Shown here piece after piece: positions 28,743-38,168 of a stretch of DNA of 64,000 bases (its first letter is position 1; each line of letters begins with the position of its first letter). The DNA is from Marifrigoribacter sp047730175. GTDB taxonomy: Bacteria > Bacteroidota > Bacteroidia > Flavobacteriales > Flavobacteriaceae. Both the position numbers and the translations under genes were made by a program. The notes beneath the pieces were generated by a model. That model saw only the letters and a list, made by a program, of their open reading frames with translations, had not been told where the DNA came from and did no database searches. The DNA is taken from NCBI RefSeq assembly GCF_047730175.1, contig NZ_CP159833.1, positions 248,001-312,000 on the forward strand, in the 5' to 3' direction.

Positions 28743-29213
28743 TCAGTCTAGATTGCACCAATTTTTAAATTCACTGTTATAGGCGTTTGTATAAGACCCA
28801 TCAATATCATAAGTAAGCATGTAAGTCTTTTTAATTTTGTTATAATAATATTTTACTTTGGACTGTTTAATTTCTAACATATCAAGATTTTCGGGGTAAA
28901 CTTTGTAAATAACTTGATATTCTTCGATTTGTTGAACAACATCCTTAGCTCTTTTTAATGAAATAAATTCCTGCCCTTTGATTCCAACAAAAACGAACGG
29001 AAGAAATAATATAGCAGTGAGTATTGAATTTAATAGATTTCCTTTAAGATTTCTTTTGAAAAGAAGCTTTCGAACAAATAAACTTAGTATTAAAGCGGCA
29101 ATTACAAATAATAAGATTGGTAAAAAGCAAACAACAGTCAGGAAGGACCCATAAAAACCAAATAGCACTCCTACTACTATGGGTGAAATTATCAGATATA
29201 TCTTTTTATTCAT
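28743..29213 (-). CDS. Hypothetical membrane protein
   Basis: 156 aa. Two to three hydrophobic segments in the first 75 residues (SPIVVGVLFGFYGSFLTVV, LPILLFVIAALILSLFV, LLNSILTAILFLPFVFV), then a soluble domain (RAKDVVQQIEEYQVIYKVYP) ending in KNWCNLD. I do not recognise the family. The left cassette word is GTTAGCCACTGGC at 28710; no matching word was found on its right, so the cassette edge there is lost. Confidence 0.7.
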   Translation of the reverse strand: MNKKIYLIISPIVVGVLFGFYGSFLTVVCFLPILLFVIAALILSLFVRKLLFKRNLKGNLLNSILTAILFLPFVFVGIKGQEFISLKRAKDVVQQIEEYQVIYKVYPENLDMLEIKQSKVKYYYNKIKKTYMLTYDIDGSYTNAYNSEFKNWCNLD

Positions 29214-29341
29214 AGTTTAAAAATTCCTAAAAAGTGATTCTTTCCTATAACCCTATAAATTTAGATTTGTTGCGTTAAGTTATTGAATGGAGTTTAGCTT
29301 CAATAATTTACACTAACCTCCCTAAATATAAAAACAAAAAA

Positions 29342-29375
29342 AAGCCTCTCCATTGTATCATGAAGAGGCTTTGTA
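29342..29375 (-). terminator. Rho-independent terminator of the TonB-receptor gene
   Basis: AAAGCCTCT and AGAGGCTTT arms with a roughly 13-bp loop, followed on the minus strand by a T-run. Lies about 16-49 bp after the receptor stop at 29391. Confidence 0.75.
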
Positions 29376-29390
29376 AAAAAATATACTGTT

Positions 29391-32237
29391 TTAGAATCTA
29401 TAGTTCACTGAAAAGTTAATCATAGTTCCTAATTGACTAAAGTGATACCCATCATACGTCATTTGAGAATAACGTTGATTAAAAGTAATCAAGTTAGAAG
29501 GTGAGTTAACAACGGCTGCGCCATCAAGTATCGCCTGACCTGTAGAAGTTGCGTCCGTAAATTCCCATTCTGGTAATACATTTAATAGGTTATTAACGTT
29601 TAATGCGAGTGTTACTTTATCAGTCGCACTATAAGTGATTCCTAAATCCGTAACAATTTTAGCTAGAAATTCAGTTCTTAAATCTGAACCGCCATCTTGA
29701 ACTGCATCAGCAGGTATATCATCACTATCAATAAAAAGGCCTTCAAGATTTTGTAAACCTTGCTGAGCAAACTTGGTTTTCCCAAAATAAGTATTATTCA
29801 AGTTAAAACCGAATTTACCTAATTCATAATCAGCTCCTAAGATCCACTTAGTCTCTGGTCTTGATGTAAAGAATAATGCTTCTTGCGTTTCATTTACAAC
29901 AGATTGACCAGAATTAGCTACTAAAGGAATATCCTTTACATCGCCATCTCTTTCGTTTTGAATAGTATAGTTACCTGATAAATTAAGATTTAATCTACCT
30001 TCCCCTAATTTGATGTTCTTTTTACTTAATACAACATCAATACCAGATGTTCTTGTATCTATCGCGTTAGAAAAGAAACTTACATCACTCAAGTTATTCT
30101 CAGCTAAAAGAATATCTAATGGATTTGCTGTATCTCCCGTTGCACCAATTTCTGTACCCAATACAATTCTATCTTCAACGGCAATGTTATAATAATCTAC
30201 AGTAAAGCTTAGGTTATTGGCAAGTTTTCCACCAAATCCTATTGTGAAGTTCTTAGACGTTTCAGCATCTAATTCTGGTATTCCCAATAATTTTGCTTGT
30301 GTAGATACATTGTTAATTAAACCACCCACTTGAATCCCTTGTCCAGGAACAAAGCTGTATTGTGCTTTTTGAGTATAAATCTGGTGTAATGTTGGTGCTC
30401 TAAATCCAGAAGATACAGAAGCTCTTGCAGAGATTTTGTCTGTAATTTTATAACGAGTACTAAATTTGTAAACAAAGGTGTTTCCAAAATCTGAATAATT
30501 TTCAGTTCTAACTGTTCCACTTAATAGAAAAGCATCACTAACATCATAATCTAAAGATAAATATCCACCAAAGTTATACCGATTAAACTTCCCTGAATTT
30601 TGAGGTGCATTTCCTGCAAAAGAATCTGCTCCACCACCATCATAAGATGCTAATTCACCTTCGATTACTTCAAAAGTCTCATTTCTAAACTCAGCTCCTA
30701 TACCAATACTTACTTTATCAGATAAGATTCTATTCATATCAATGTTCCCTACATTATGAGTGAACTTTGTTCCACCTGGATCAAATGATTGCTGGCTATT
30801 TGATTGGTATAAAGGAGCTCCCTCAGTAACTTCACCATCATCAATAACTCCATTATTGTTACTATCAATCCACGTTGATGGTGAAAACACTTCATTTCTG
30901 TTATGAGATTGATTCACTTTATATGTCTGTGTGTTTCCACCTGTAGTATAACTTAAGTCAACATTCCATTCGTTGATTTTTGTTTTTACTCCTACTGTTC
31001 CGTTGTAGTCGTTAAGTAGTCCTTCAAATGTAGGCACGTATCCGTCGTATCCTCCAGCATTATTAGGATTATCTCCTGGGAAAAAATCTGCTAAGTAAGG
31101 AAAATCATCTACAGTTCTCCAATACGGAGTTCTATAGTTTGCAAAACTGTTTACTTTCTTATACACATAAGCTGCATTAAAATATAACTCTGTGTCATCA
31201 CTTAAATCAAGTCCACCATTTATTAAGAATTTTGAAGAAGCAGTTTCTGGAGAACCGTTGATGTTATTTGCATCAGGGTTACGAGATAAAAATTCTTGTA
31301 CATCTGCAAGATCTGCACCAAAATCTGCTGCTTCACCTGCAGCATTAACTGTACCTGGTCTATTAGCTAAATTTACTTTAGAAAGATCTATTGTATAATT
31401 TACAAATCCTTTATCGTCTCCAATTTCAGATCCATTATTTACTGAGATACCTACCATTTCACCATCACCTTCAGAAGTAATTCCTGTTCTTAATGTAGCA
31501 GAGCCTTTATTCACATCATCCTTAAGAATAATATTCATTACACCAGCAATCGCATCAGAACCATATTGTGCAGATGCTCCATCTCTTAGGATTTCAACAC
31601 GCTTAATTGCGTCTGTAGGTATTGCAGAAATGTCTGCACCTGTTTCTCCACGTCCTGGTGACGTTTGTGTGTATAATAAAGCACTTAAGTTCTTTCTCTT
31701 ACCATTAATTAATATCAATGTTCTACTAGGTCCCATGTTTCTTATTTCATAAGGATCTAGAAGCGACGTCGCATCATTCACTGGCGTTTGCACCGTATTA
31801 AATGAAGGTATCTTATACTGCAAGGCCTTATCAAAGGTTACCTGACCTGTATTTTGAATATCTTCAGAAGTTAAAACATCTACCGGTAAAGCAGTATCAG
31901 TTTGACTTCTAGGTGCCGTTCTTGAACCAACAATTACAACCTCATCCAGACTAAGTCCTTCTGCAAGCGTAATGTTTAGTGTCGTTTGGCCATTTACTTC
32001 CATACTATTCGTTTCATAACCTAAAAGGCTAATCACAAGCGTAGCATTGTCCTGTACTGTAATCGTGTAGTTCCCTTCAAAATCGGTCAAAGAGCCGTTT
32101 GATGTTCCATCTTCAACAATATTTGCTCCGGAAATTGGGGAGTTACTCTTATCACTCACAGTACCCGTAACGGTAGTTTGAGCGATTGAGCTGATACTGA
32201 AAAGAGTACCTAGTAATAATAAAGTAATTTTTTGCAT
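29391..32237 (-). CDS. TonB-dependent receptor
   Basis: 948 aa. Signal peptide, CarboxypepD_reg-like domain (TTVTGTVSDKSNSPISGANI), plug domain (LDEVVIVGSRTAPRSQTDT, RNMGPSRTLILINGKRKN, VEILRDGASAQYGSDAIAG) and a beta-barrel ending FSQLGTMINFSVNYRF. Plug and barrel resemble the vitamin B12/siderophore type rather than SusC. It has its own terminator and a long upstream region, and no flanking cassette words. It therefore looks like a resident gene interrupting the cassette-rich region. Confidence 0.92.
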   Translation of the reverse strand: MQKITLLLLGTLFSISSIAQTTVTGTVSDKSNSPISGANIVEDGTSNGSLTDFEGNYTITVQDNATLVISLLGYETNSMEVNGQTTLNITLAEGLSLDEVVIVGSRTAPRSQTDTALPVDVLTSEDIQNTGQVTFDKALQYKIPSFNTVQTPVNDATSLLDPYEIRNMGPSRTLILINGKRKNLSALLYTQTSPGRGETGADISAIPTDAIKRVEILRDGASAQYGSDAIAGVMNIILKDDVNKGSATLRTGITSEGDGEMVGISVNNGSEIGDDKGFVNYTIDLSKVNLANRPGTVNAAGEAADFGADLADVQEFLSRNPDANNINGSPETASSKFLINGGLDLSDDTELYFNAAYVYKKVNSFANYRTPYWRTVDDFPYLADFFPGDNPNNAGGYDGYVPTFEGLLNDYNGTVGVKTKINEWNVDLSYTTGGNTQTYKVNQSHNRNEVFSPSTWIDSNNNGVIDDGEVTEGAPLYQSNSQQSFDPGGTKFTHNVGNIDMNRILSDKVSIGIGAEFRNETFEVIEGELASYDGGGADSFAGNAPQNSGKFNRYNFGGYLSLDYDVSDAFLLSGTVRTENYSDFGNTFVYKFSTRYKITDKISARASVSSGFRAPTLHQIYTQKAQYSFVPGQGIQVGGLINNVSTQAKLLGIPELDAETSKNFTIGFGGKLANNLSFTVDYYNIAVEDRIVLGTEIGATGDTANPLDILLAENNLSDVSFFSNAIDTRTSGIDVVLSKKNIKLGEGRLNLNLSGNYTIQNERDGDVKDIPLVANSGQSVVNETQEALFFTSRPETKWILGADYELGKFGFNLNNTYFGKTKFAQQGLQNLEGLFIDSDDIPADAVQDGGSDLRTEFLAKIVTDLGITYSATDKVTLALNVNNLLNVLPEWEFTDATSTGQAILDGAAVVNSPSNLITFNQRYSQMTYDGYHFSQLGTMINFSVNYRF

Positions 32238-32468
32238 AAGGTTTGTTTAAAATTAATATTAAATAATTTTCAAAAATTTAACGTTTTGAATTAATAATTT
32301 CGCTAAAAATAATACTATTAATATCTAATCAATAATTAATTAGGTGTTAATTCAGCTATTTCTCATACACACTGCCATATGTAGTTGTTTTCTTACAGCG
32401 CAGGGGTAAATAGTGTTCATAGGTATTAATTCGGCCAATAAATATGGTGTAAATCCAAACATTAACAT

Positions 32469-32882
32469 TCATAAAATACTCAATTTGTTTTCTTTTATTT
32501 TTCTTGTAAGATTAACAATACCGATTTCGGTTTTTAGTTTTCGAAACGTTATTAATATCAAAACCAATAACAATATGTTTTCTCCATAATAGTAAATTGA
32601 AGATATCCCAAGTTGAACTAAACCAATTAGCACATAAATAATTAGAAGAATAGTCAGAGTTAGAATTATATAGTTATTCTCTGATTTTCCATTATCAAAG
32701 TTATTTCTAATGAGTAGACAAAAAATTCAGCAAATAGTTTTCGTATAAGCTATAATAATAGGAATCATAAACCCACACAATAATCCTTGGGTTCAATATC
32801 TGTATATAGAACTTAAACCTTGGTGTAAGTATAGAATGTTAAAAACCAACCATATAAGTTCGATTATTTTTTCTACTTTCAT
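32469..32882 (-). pseudogene. Decayed small membrane-protein gene
   Basis: From ATG 32880-32882 the frame reads MKVEKIIELIWLVFNILYL and stops at TGA after 29 codons. A second frame continues with IIVWVYDSYYYSLYENYL. After a further TAG, a long open stretch, IILTLTILLIIYVLIGLVQL then ENILLLVLILITFRKL, runs to TGA at 32469-32471. The pieces look like one membrane protein of about 130 residues broken by a frameshift and stops. Family unknown. Confidence 0.55.
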
Positions 32883-32892
32883 TTTTTTGCAT

Positions 32893-33031
32893 TATGCACA
32901 AACGGTTTTGTATATGAAAAGTAGCAGATTTATTTGCGATAATTTTACGTTATAAAACAAAGATAGCAGAAAAGAAATAAACTTTAAGTTTAGCTCTTAA
33001 CTGCTATTTTTTACATAGGGTCTTGTGTGCA
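32893..33031. repeat. Cassette-boundary repeat, type C (about 138 bp)
   Basis: Left arm GCACAAACGGTTTTGTATATG, right arm ending GGGTCTTGTGTGCA. The left TAGCAG and right CTGCTA segments pair. Its right terminal word TTGTGTGCA (33023-33031) is the complement of TGCACACAA at 34542-34550. Confidence 0.75.
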
Positions 33032-33035
33032 GTAC

Positions 33036-33590
33036 TTATTCGTTTCGTTTGTAATAAGCTACAATACTTGCCTTTGCTAATGTTTGATTCCAAAGTTTAA
33101 AACCAACAATGGCTGGATTTATATTTTCATCAAGTCCTAATTTATCTGTTTTTAAAGCATAAACAGTAATTATATATTGGTGGAATCCGTGTCCTTTAGG
33201 TGGACAAGGCCCTCCAAATCCTTTAATTCCATAATCCGTTATACTTTGAATAACACCTTTAGGTGCTAAATTTAATTCAACATTTCCTGCATTAGTTACC
33301 AATTCATTTACGTTAGCAGGAATGTCAAAAACGACCCAATGCCAAAATCCACTTCCTGTTGGTGCATCTGGGTCATACATTGTTATAGCAAAACTTTTTG
33401 TTCCTTCAGGTGCATTTGCCCATAAAAGTTGTGGCGATTTGTTATCTCCAGTACACCCAAATCCATTAAATTCTTGTGTCTTTGTTGCTTCTCCACCTAA
33501 ATCGTTACTTAATAAGGTAAATGTTTTTTGTCCGAAACTGGCTGTTGTGAAAATTAGTGACAGCATTAAAATTAAACTTGTTTTTTTCAT
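33036..33590 (-). CDS. YbhB/YbcL-type PEBP (Raf kinase inhibitor-like) protein, exported
   Basis: 184 aa from the ATG at 33590, where a signal peptide starts; the frame upstream is not needed. Phosphatidylethanolamine-binding-protein fold motifs: NGFGCTGDNKSPQLLWANAP, the ligand-pocket MYDPDAPTGSGFWHWVVFDIP and GPCPPKGHGFHQYIITVYAL. Bacterial members are mostly of unknown ligand. Shares a two-gene cassette with the AraC regulator upstream. Confidence 0.92.
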   Translation of the reverse strand: MKKTSLILMLSLIFTTASFGQKTFTLLSNDLGGEATKTQEFNGFGCTGDNKSPQLLWANAPEGTKSFAITMYDPDAPTGSGFWHWVVFDIPANVNELVTNAGNVELNLAPKGVIQSITDYGIKGFGGPCPPKGHGFHQYIITVYALKTDKLGLDENINPAIVGFKLWNQTLAKASIVAYYKRNE

Positions 33591-33677
33591 TTTATTATGT
33601 TTTAATATTTGATACAAAATTAAATCTTAAATGAAAAAAGAGACATAGTTAAACGCTCAAAAAGTGTCGCAAAAAGC

Positions 33678-34514
33678 TCATTCTGTTTGTTGCTGTTTTG
33701 GTGTTTTATTGTATTTTGATTTATAAGCCTGAATAAAGCTCGATAAATTTTCGTAACCTACTTCAAAATATATTTCAGAAGATTTTTTATGTTTTTGATT
33801 GAGCAAATAGTAAGCGTGTTCTAATCTTTTGTTTTGAAACCATTTGATAGGTGATTCAGAATAATGTTTTTCAAATTCTCTTTTGAAAGTTGATACACTC
33901 ATATTACATAAAAAAGCTAATTCTTTCAAGGTTAGTTTTTTCAATTGATTACTCTCAACAGTTCGAGTAAAGTTTTGAGTAAGATTATCATTATTGGACG
34001 TTAAAGAATATAAAATATGTGTTCCGTGTAGCTCTATAAGATAGAGCATTATCTCTTCAAATTTCACTTCAATTATTTTTTTTTGTACTGTTTTTGAAAG
34101 TTTAGAAATATCTATTAAGCTATCAACAAAGCGTTTAATAAATTTATCATACTCAAATGAATAAACAGATTTATATTCGTTCTGTTCAATGTTATTTAGT
34201 TCGAATTTTTGAATGAATTTGGATAAGGTTTCGTTAGTGAAAAATAAAAGAATACTTCTATAATTTTTAATTTCGGATAGTTTTTCTGTCATTAAACAAT
34301 GACCAGATTTCATAATTAAAAACTTGCGATTATCAATAGAAAGGTCTGAATTATCAAAAATCACTTCTTTGTTTCCTTCAATTAAAAAACTAAATGTATT
34401 CTGATTTAGAATGATTTGTTGTTTGGATATTTCCTTTGAACTACAATAGTCATAAACTTGAACAGTCAGTGACTTTTCAGAGTTTAATGATTCAGGCAGT
34501 TTAATTATATCCAT
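33678..34514 (-). CDS. AraC-family transcriptional regulator
   Basis: 278 aa from MDIIKLPESLNSEK at 34514. The longer frame to 34586 would run into the intergenic repeat and is rejected. The C-terminal two-helix DNA-binding domain is clear: LTLKELAFLCNMSVSTFKRE and YFEVGYENLSSFIQAYKSKY. The N-terminal 170 residues are an unassigned sensory domain. It probably regulates its cassette partner, the PEBP gene. Confidence 0.9.
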   Translation of the reverse strand: MDIIKLPESLNSEKSLTVQVYDYCSSKEISKQQIILNQNTFSFLIEGNKEVIFDNSDLSIDNRKFLIMKSGHCLMTEKLSEIKNYRSILLFFTNETLSKFIQKFELNNIEQNEYKSVYSFEYDKFIKRFVDSLIDISKLSKTVQKKIIEVKFEEIMLYLIELHGTHILYSLTSNNDNLTQNFTRTVESNQLKKLTLKELAFLCNMSVSTFKREFEKHYSESPIKWFQNKRLEHAYYLLNQKHKKSSEIYFEVGYENLSSFIQAYKSKYNKTPKQQQTE

Positions 34515-34541
34515 TCTTGTTTTCAGGGTTTCATGAGGTAT

Positions 34542-34682
34542 TGCACACAACGTGTTTGTATATGGTTTGTTACGTGTTTTAAGCAACTAATTTAGTAAAT
34601 AATTACCGACCAAGAAAGTCTGCAAGGACTTTCTTGGTCGGTAAGAATCTAGCAATTAATTATACACGGTATTGGCAAATCG
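34542..34682. repeat. Cassette-boundary repeat, type A (about 140 bp)
   Basis: Left arm TGCACACAACGTGTTTGTATA, right arm TTATACACGGTATTGGC. The centre is a perfect 16-bp stem (34605-34620 with 34627-34642). The terminal GTT is changed to ATT. The word ATTGGCAAATCGT (34671-34683) recurs at 34811-34823. Confidence 0.85.
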
Positions 34683-34683
34683 T

Positions 34684-34810
34684 TTTTTTATTTTTCATTT
34701 AGATTTAAATTCAATCATGATTTCAGTCCTGTATTAAATCCGATTACACCGCATACGAACGGTGTTGTGAGAGGCCGCACTCTGTTAGTTTCTAGCAGAG
34801 CCATCATGCG
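34684..34810. mobile_element. Possible group II intron 3'-end remnant (domain V/VI-like) at a repeat end
   Basis: The 127-bp segment is flanked by a 13-bp direct repeat (ATTGGCAAATCGT). It contains ACACCG/CGGTGT arms (34746-34751, 34760-34765), a GTTGTGAGAGG joining stretch (34763-34773), a CTCTGTTAG/CTAGCAGAG stem (34780-34788, 34792-34800) and a GCGAT-like end. These resemble the 3' terminal domains of bacterial group II introns, but the 5' half of domain V is poor and no maturase remains. Tentative. Confidence 0.35.
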
Positions 34811-34826
34811 ATTGGCAAATCGTATT

Positions 34827-35345
34827 TTAATCCTCGTCGTATTTGTAAACTATTTCTTTCAATATATCGTTCTCAAATTTAAAAATGAAAAGTGTTGTAT
34901 GTTTCAAATTACCAATTGTAATCGAATTAGCTTTTAATTCTGTTTTTACTATATTTTCAAGGATTCCTTTTTTTTCTCCAATAGTAATAGTGTCTAAAAA
35001 TTTAAAACGCGAATTCTTTATCTTGGCTGAAACTATTATTTCCCAATTTGATTCTCGATAAAAGTGAATTTTAGTTTTGTCAAAAATTAGTGTTTTACTA
35101 GTATCAGCAACTGTTTTGTTGTGTGTGTTAATTTCAGGTTTTTCTTCTCCTTCAAATACTGGATTAAAAGCTATTCTATATAAGTCGGATTTCAATAGCA
35201 TTAGTAAGCTATCATTTTCAATGTATTGTTCTGTAAAAACAGTTTCCTCAATCTTATTTTTCGATTCAAATTTTTGAGTTTCGTTTTGTTTACAGGAAAT
35301 TAATAAGATTATAATTCCGACGGAAGTGAGTAGTCGTGTTTTCAT
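34827..35345 (-). CDS. Hypothetical lipoprotein
   Basis: 172 aa. Signal with lipobox LLISC (MKTRLLTSVGIIILLISCKQNE). The rest is a mostly beta polar protein with KIHFYRESNWEIIVSAKIKN and KTELKANSITIGNLKHTTLF. No family recognised. Downstream it abuts the possible intron remnant. Upstream, a truncated repeat arm at 35348-35365 separates it from the next gene. Confidence 0.7.
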   Translation of the reverse strand: MKTRLLTSVGIIILLISCKQNETQKFESKNKIEETVFTEQYIENDSLLMLLKSDLYRIAFNPVFEGEEKPEINTHNKTVADTSKTLIFDKTKIHFYRESNWEIIVSAKIKNSRFKFLDTITIGEKKGILENIVKTELKANSITIGNLKHTTLFIFKFENDILKEIVYKYDED

Positions 35346-35365
35346 AGGCTTGCTAACGATTGGTG
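35346..35365. repeat. Truncated left arm of a cassette-boundary repeat
   Basis: GCTAACGATTGGTGTTTC resembles the left arm at 54310 (GGCAACGATTAGTATATG). The rest of the element is gone, leaving only about 32 bp between the two genes. Confidence 0.4.
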
Positions 35366-35377
35366 TTTCTAGATTTT

Positions 35378-36001
35378 TTAGTATAATTTCCTCATCAAAT
35401 CCACCTTTTTTGAAGGTTTAGGGATTTGCTTTATACTCCCTTTAAATGGCTCTCTTACTAATTCAAATTCATCAGTTTCTCCGATGAGATGAAAAATATA
35501 GCAATGTTCTTTATAGGTGCGTTCCTGACCGCTTGATAATGAATGGTCTAATTTTCCATTTATTTTAATCTCAATAGAAGTGTTCATCTCTAAATTGCAC
35601 AGCTTGAAATTCTCCCTTTTTGGTTCACCAATCTCATAATAATCATAAAGAAGATGAAGTTCTATTTGGTTATCCACTTTCTTTAATTGAAATATTTCGA
35701 ATTTTACTTTCCCGACAAGAGTGAAATATTGGACTTGTTTTAAGGCTTTAATCTCTGATTCAGAATTAAAATCATTCAAGATGATAAGGTCACAATTTAA
35801 GATATCTGTATTATAGTCTAATTTTGATAAAATCAATTTACCATCTTTCAAGTAGGCAGATTTTGAATTGAGTTGGCTTTTCCATGCTGTTAGTTCTTTT
35901 CTGTCTGAAAACGACTTCAGATCCTTATGATACTGGACGTAATTATGGTATACTTGAAGCAGTAATTTTGATTTTTTTGTTTTAATGATTTCCTCTTTCA
36001 T
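35378..36001 (-). CDS. Hypothetical protein
   Basis: 207 aa, no signal peptide. Polar, mixed alpha/beta (KKSKLLLQVYHNYVQYHKDL near the start, LDHSLSSGQERTYKEHCYIF toward the end). Family not recognised. Cytosolic by absence of signals. It lies between two lipoprotein genes on the same strand, 40 bp from the next, and its own cassette edges are not recognisable. Confidence 0.65.
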   Translation of the reverse strand: MKEEIIKTKKSKLLLQVYHNYVQYHKDLKSFSDRKELTAWKSQLNSKSAYLKDGKLILSKLDYNTDILNCDLIILNDFNSESEIKALKQVQYFTLVGKVKFEIFQLKKVDNQIELHLLYDYYEIGEPKRENFKLCNLEMNTSIEIKINGKLDHSLSSGQERTYKEHCYIFHLIGETDEFELVREPFKGSIKQIPKPSKKVDLMRKLY

Positions 36002-36041
36002 TTCTTATTGCCAGCACTATTATAATGCTTTTAATGGTGTT

Positions 36042-36500
36042 TTAAAATTTTACATATTCAGTTTCAGTACTATTGTTAGCCCATTTAATTTTTAGAGTGT
36101 CATTTTCAGTCAATGTAATAATTCCTTTATGACTTTTATCTTTGTAAAAAACGGTGATTTCGTTTTTATCTAATTTATAGGGAATATCACTATCACTTTC
36201 AAAATCCACCACATTAAATGATTTAGCGCTTAGTCTAAAATCAGCAAATGGGGCGGTTGGGTCTTGAGTCCAAGTTCCGAATAATTTTGTGGTGTCAACT
36301 TCTAAATTTCTAAAAATTGATTCCTCTAGTTGTTCACTATTTTTAATTTCTCTTTTGCTATAATTAAATACGGCAATTGAATTGGTTTTCAATATAGTCT
36401 CTAGTCCTAAAATAAGAGCCTTATTTTTCTTCTCATTTTTACATGAAAAATTATTTAGAACTAGAATCGAAATTATAATGTATGTTATTTTTTTTCGCAT
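36042..36500 (-). CDS. Hypothetical lipoprotein
   Basis: 152 aa. Lipoprotein signal with Cys20 (NNFSCKNEKK). The body contains TKLFGTWTQDPTAPFADFRL and DKNEITVFYKDKSHKG, a lipocalin-like beta pattern in which TW marks a strand start. Function unknown; the beta-barrel idea is inference. Confidence 0.65.
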   Translation of the reverse strand: MRKKITYIIISILVLNNFSCKNEKKNKALILGLETILKTNSIAVFNYSKREIKNSEQLEESIFRNLEVDTTKLFGTWTQDPTAPFADFRLSAKSFNVVDFESDSDIPYKLDKNEITVFYKDKSHKGIITLTENDTLKIKWANNSTETEYVKF

Positions 36501-36577
36501 TATGCAAAAAGTGATTATCTGTTTTTTATTCCAAAATTTATAGACATTACTAGGGGTTTTAACAAAGAATATTTTTA

Positions 36578-38158
36578 TTAATCAAAAGTTAAGTTGGTAT
36601 ACTGATCTCCATACGCTTTATCTGAGGGTATTGTTTTTTTTCTGAAATCATGTTGATTTCCGTGTATGGTATCTTTAAAATCACCTGTCCATGTTGTTTT
36701 ACCACCAATAGTTTGAGCATAATAATAATAAATTCTATTTTCAGTATTTGCTAAATAGACTTCTTCATTTGGTTCTATATTAAAGTACCCTTTGGTTTCC
36801 CATTCGTCATCTAAGTTTTTAAATATTATGGCAAGTTCAATTTTTTTATTACACTTATTTTTAAAATTTAGTTTATAAAATTGATCTTCAATAGGGTCAT
36901 TAATAGAGTTTACTTTTTTTGATTTTACAAGTTCCCCGTTTTCATAAAGGAATTTATATTTTTCACCATCTTCAAATTGATACCATTCTCCTTCTTTTTC
37001 AACATCTACAAATTCACCTTTATACCTTAGTTCTCCATTCTCATAATACTCTACATAATTGCCGGTATAATCGCCAGAGTTATCTTCAGTATATTTTTTT
37101 TCTAATTGACCGTTTGAAAAATAGAAAGACCATTCTCCGTTTTTGTCGTCATCTTTGTATGCGCCTTTTTCCTTTAGTTTTCCATTTTCATAATAGAAAG
37201 ACCATTCTCCGTCTTTGTCGTCATCATTGTATGCGCCTTTTTCCTTTAGTTTCCCATTTTCATAATAACTCTCATAATTGCCTATAAAACCGATATATTC
37301 CTCTTTAGAATAATATTTTTTTAATTGGCCGTTTGAATAATATTTCCAATAGGTCCAGTTTCCTATTCCTCCATAGTAGTGCCCATAACCGCCACCTTTT
37401 TTTCCATTATTACCTTTTTCGTATGGGGAACCATTTTCTAAATATTCTTCATATAATCCAATTTTATTGCCATCTACAAAGGTTGTATTGCTTTTTAGTT
37501 GCCCATTATTGTAATATTCTTTGTGTATGCCAACTTCCTCTCCTTTAATAAATTCTCCTATTGTTTTCAGTTGCCCATTTTCATAATATTCCTTACTTAC
37601 GCCATGGTATTCGCCATCTAGCAAATTAGATTCCTCTTTTAGTATAAATTTATAAGGGTCATCAGTCGCGTAATAATCGTTCCGTATCGCTTTACCTATA
37701 GCAATCTCTTCATTATACTTATTAATTCCTAATTTTTCACTTATAACAATGACCCCATTGGGCAGATATGCTTTATATACACCCGTTCTAATGGTTTCGT
37801 CGTATTCGCCATCAAAAAAATAAACACTTTTATAGGTGCCTTCCTCTTTTAATTCTCCGGTTTCCCAAAACGTTTTAAAAGGACCAACTTTATAGCTATT
37901 TTTATATGTGGCATAGTCATCTAATTGTCCTTTTTTATTGTAACTCCAATACGCTCCATCCAGCTCTCCATTTTTCATAGTTCCTTTTTCTGAAAGCGTA
38001 CCATCCTGGTAATATTCAATAAAAGAACCGTGTTCTATAGTATCAACATAATTTTTAATAGATCTTAATTGACCATTGTCATAATACTCCTTTTTTTCTT
38101 GAGCAATGATTAGGTTAGTGAATAGTGTTAGTGTTAATAATAAGATGATGTTTTTCAT
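36578..38158 (-). CDS. YwqK/MORN-repeat exported protein
   Basis: 526 aa. Signal peptide ending at IIAQ, then about twelve 20-30 residue MORN-variant units (YYENGQLK ... GEW), clearest at KLKEKGAYNDDDKDGEWSFYY and its near duplicate. The final 110 residues are a separate beta domain (NKCNKKIELAIIFKNLDDEW ... YAQTIGGKTTW). Such proteins are often annotated as YwqK-family antitoxins, but a toxin partner is not visible. It is the largest of three paralogues in this cluster (with 39325-40380 and 42108-43157), and its upstream leader is shared with the gene at 15345-15971. Confidence 0.85.
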   Translation of the reverse strand: MKNIILLLTLTLFTNLIIAQEKKEYYDNGQLRSIKNYVDTIEHGSFIEYYQDGTLSEKGTMKNGELDGAYWSYNKKGQLDDYATYKNSYKVGPFKTFWETGELKEEGTYKSVYFFDGEYDETIRTGVYKAYLPNGVIVISEKLGINKYNEEIAIGKAIRNDYYATDDPYKFILKEESNLLDGEYHGVSKEYYENGQLKTIGEFIKGEEVGIHKEYYNNGQLKSNTTFVDGNKIGLYEEYLENGSPYEKGNNGKKGGGYGHYYGGIGNWTYWKYYSNGQLKKYYSKEEYIGFIGNYESYYENGKLKEKGAYNDDDKDGEWSFYYENGKLKEKGAYKDDDKNGEWSFYFSNGQLEKKYTEDNSGDYTGNYVEYYENGELRYKGEFVDVEKEGEWYQFEDGEKYKFLYENGELVKSKKVNSINDPIEDQFYKLNFKNKCNKKIELAIIFKNLDDEWETKGYFNIEPNEEVYLANTENRIYYYYAQTIGGKTTWTGDFKDTIHGNQHDFRKKTIPSDKAYGDQYTNLTFD

Positions 38159-38168
38159 GTTTCTTTTT

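Noticed and set aside
33590..34586. Longer starts for the PEBP and AraC genes (33617 and 34586)
   Set aside because: The extra residues would precede a clear signal peptide (PEBP) or be encoded by the boundary repeat (AraC).
36001..36041. TTGCCAGCAC near 36009 as another repeat arm
   Set aside because: No conserved TGTATATG arm follows and no partner word was found.
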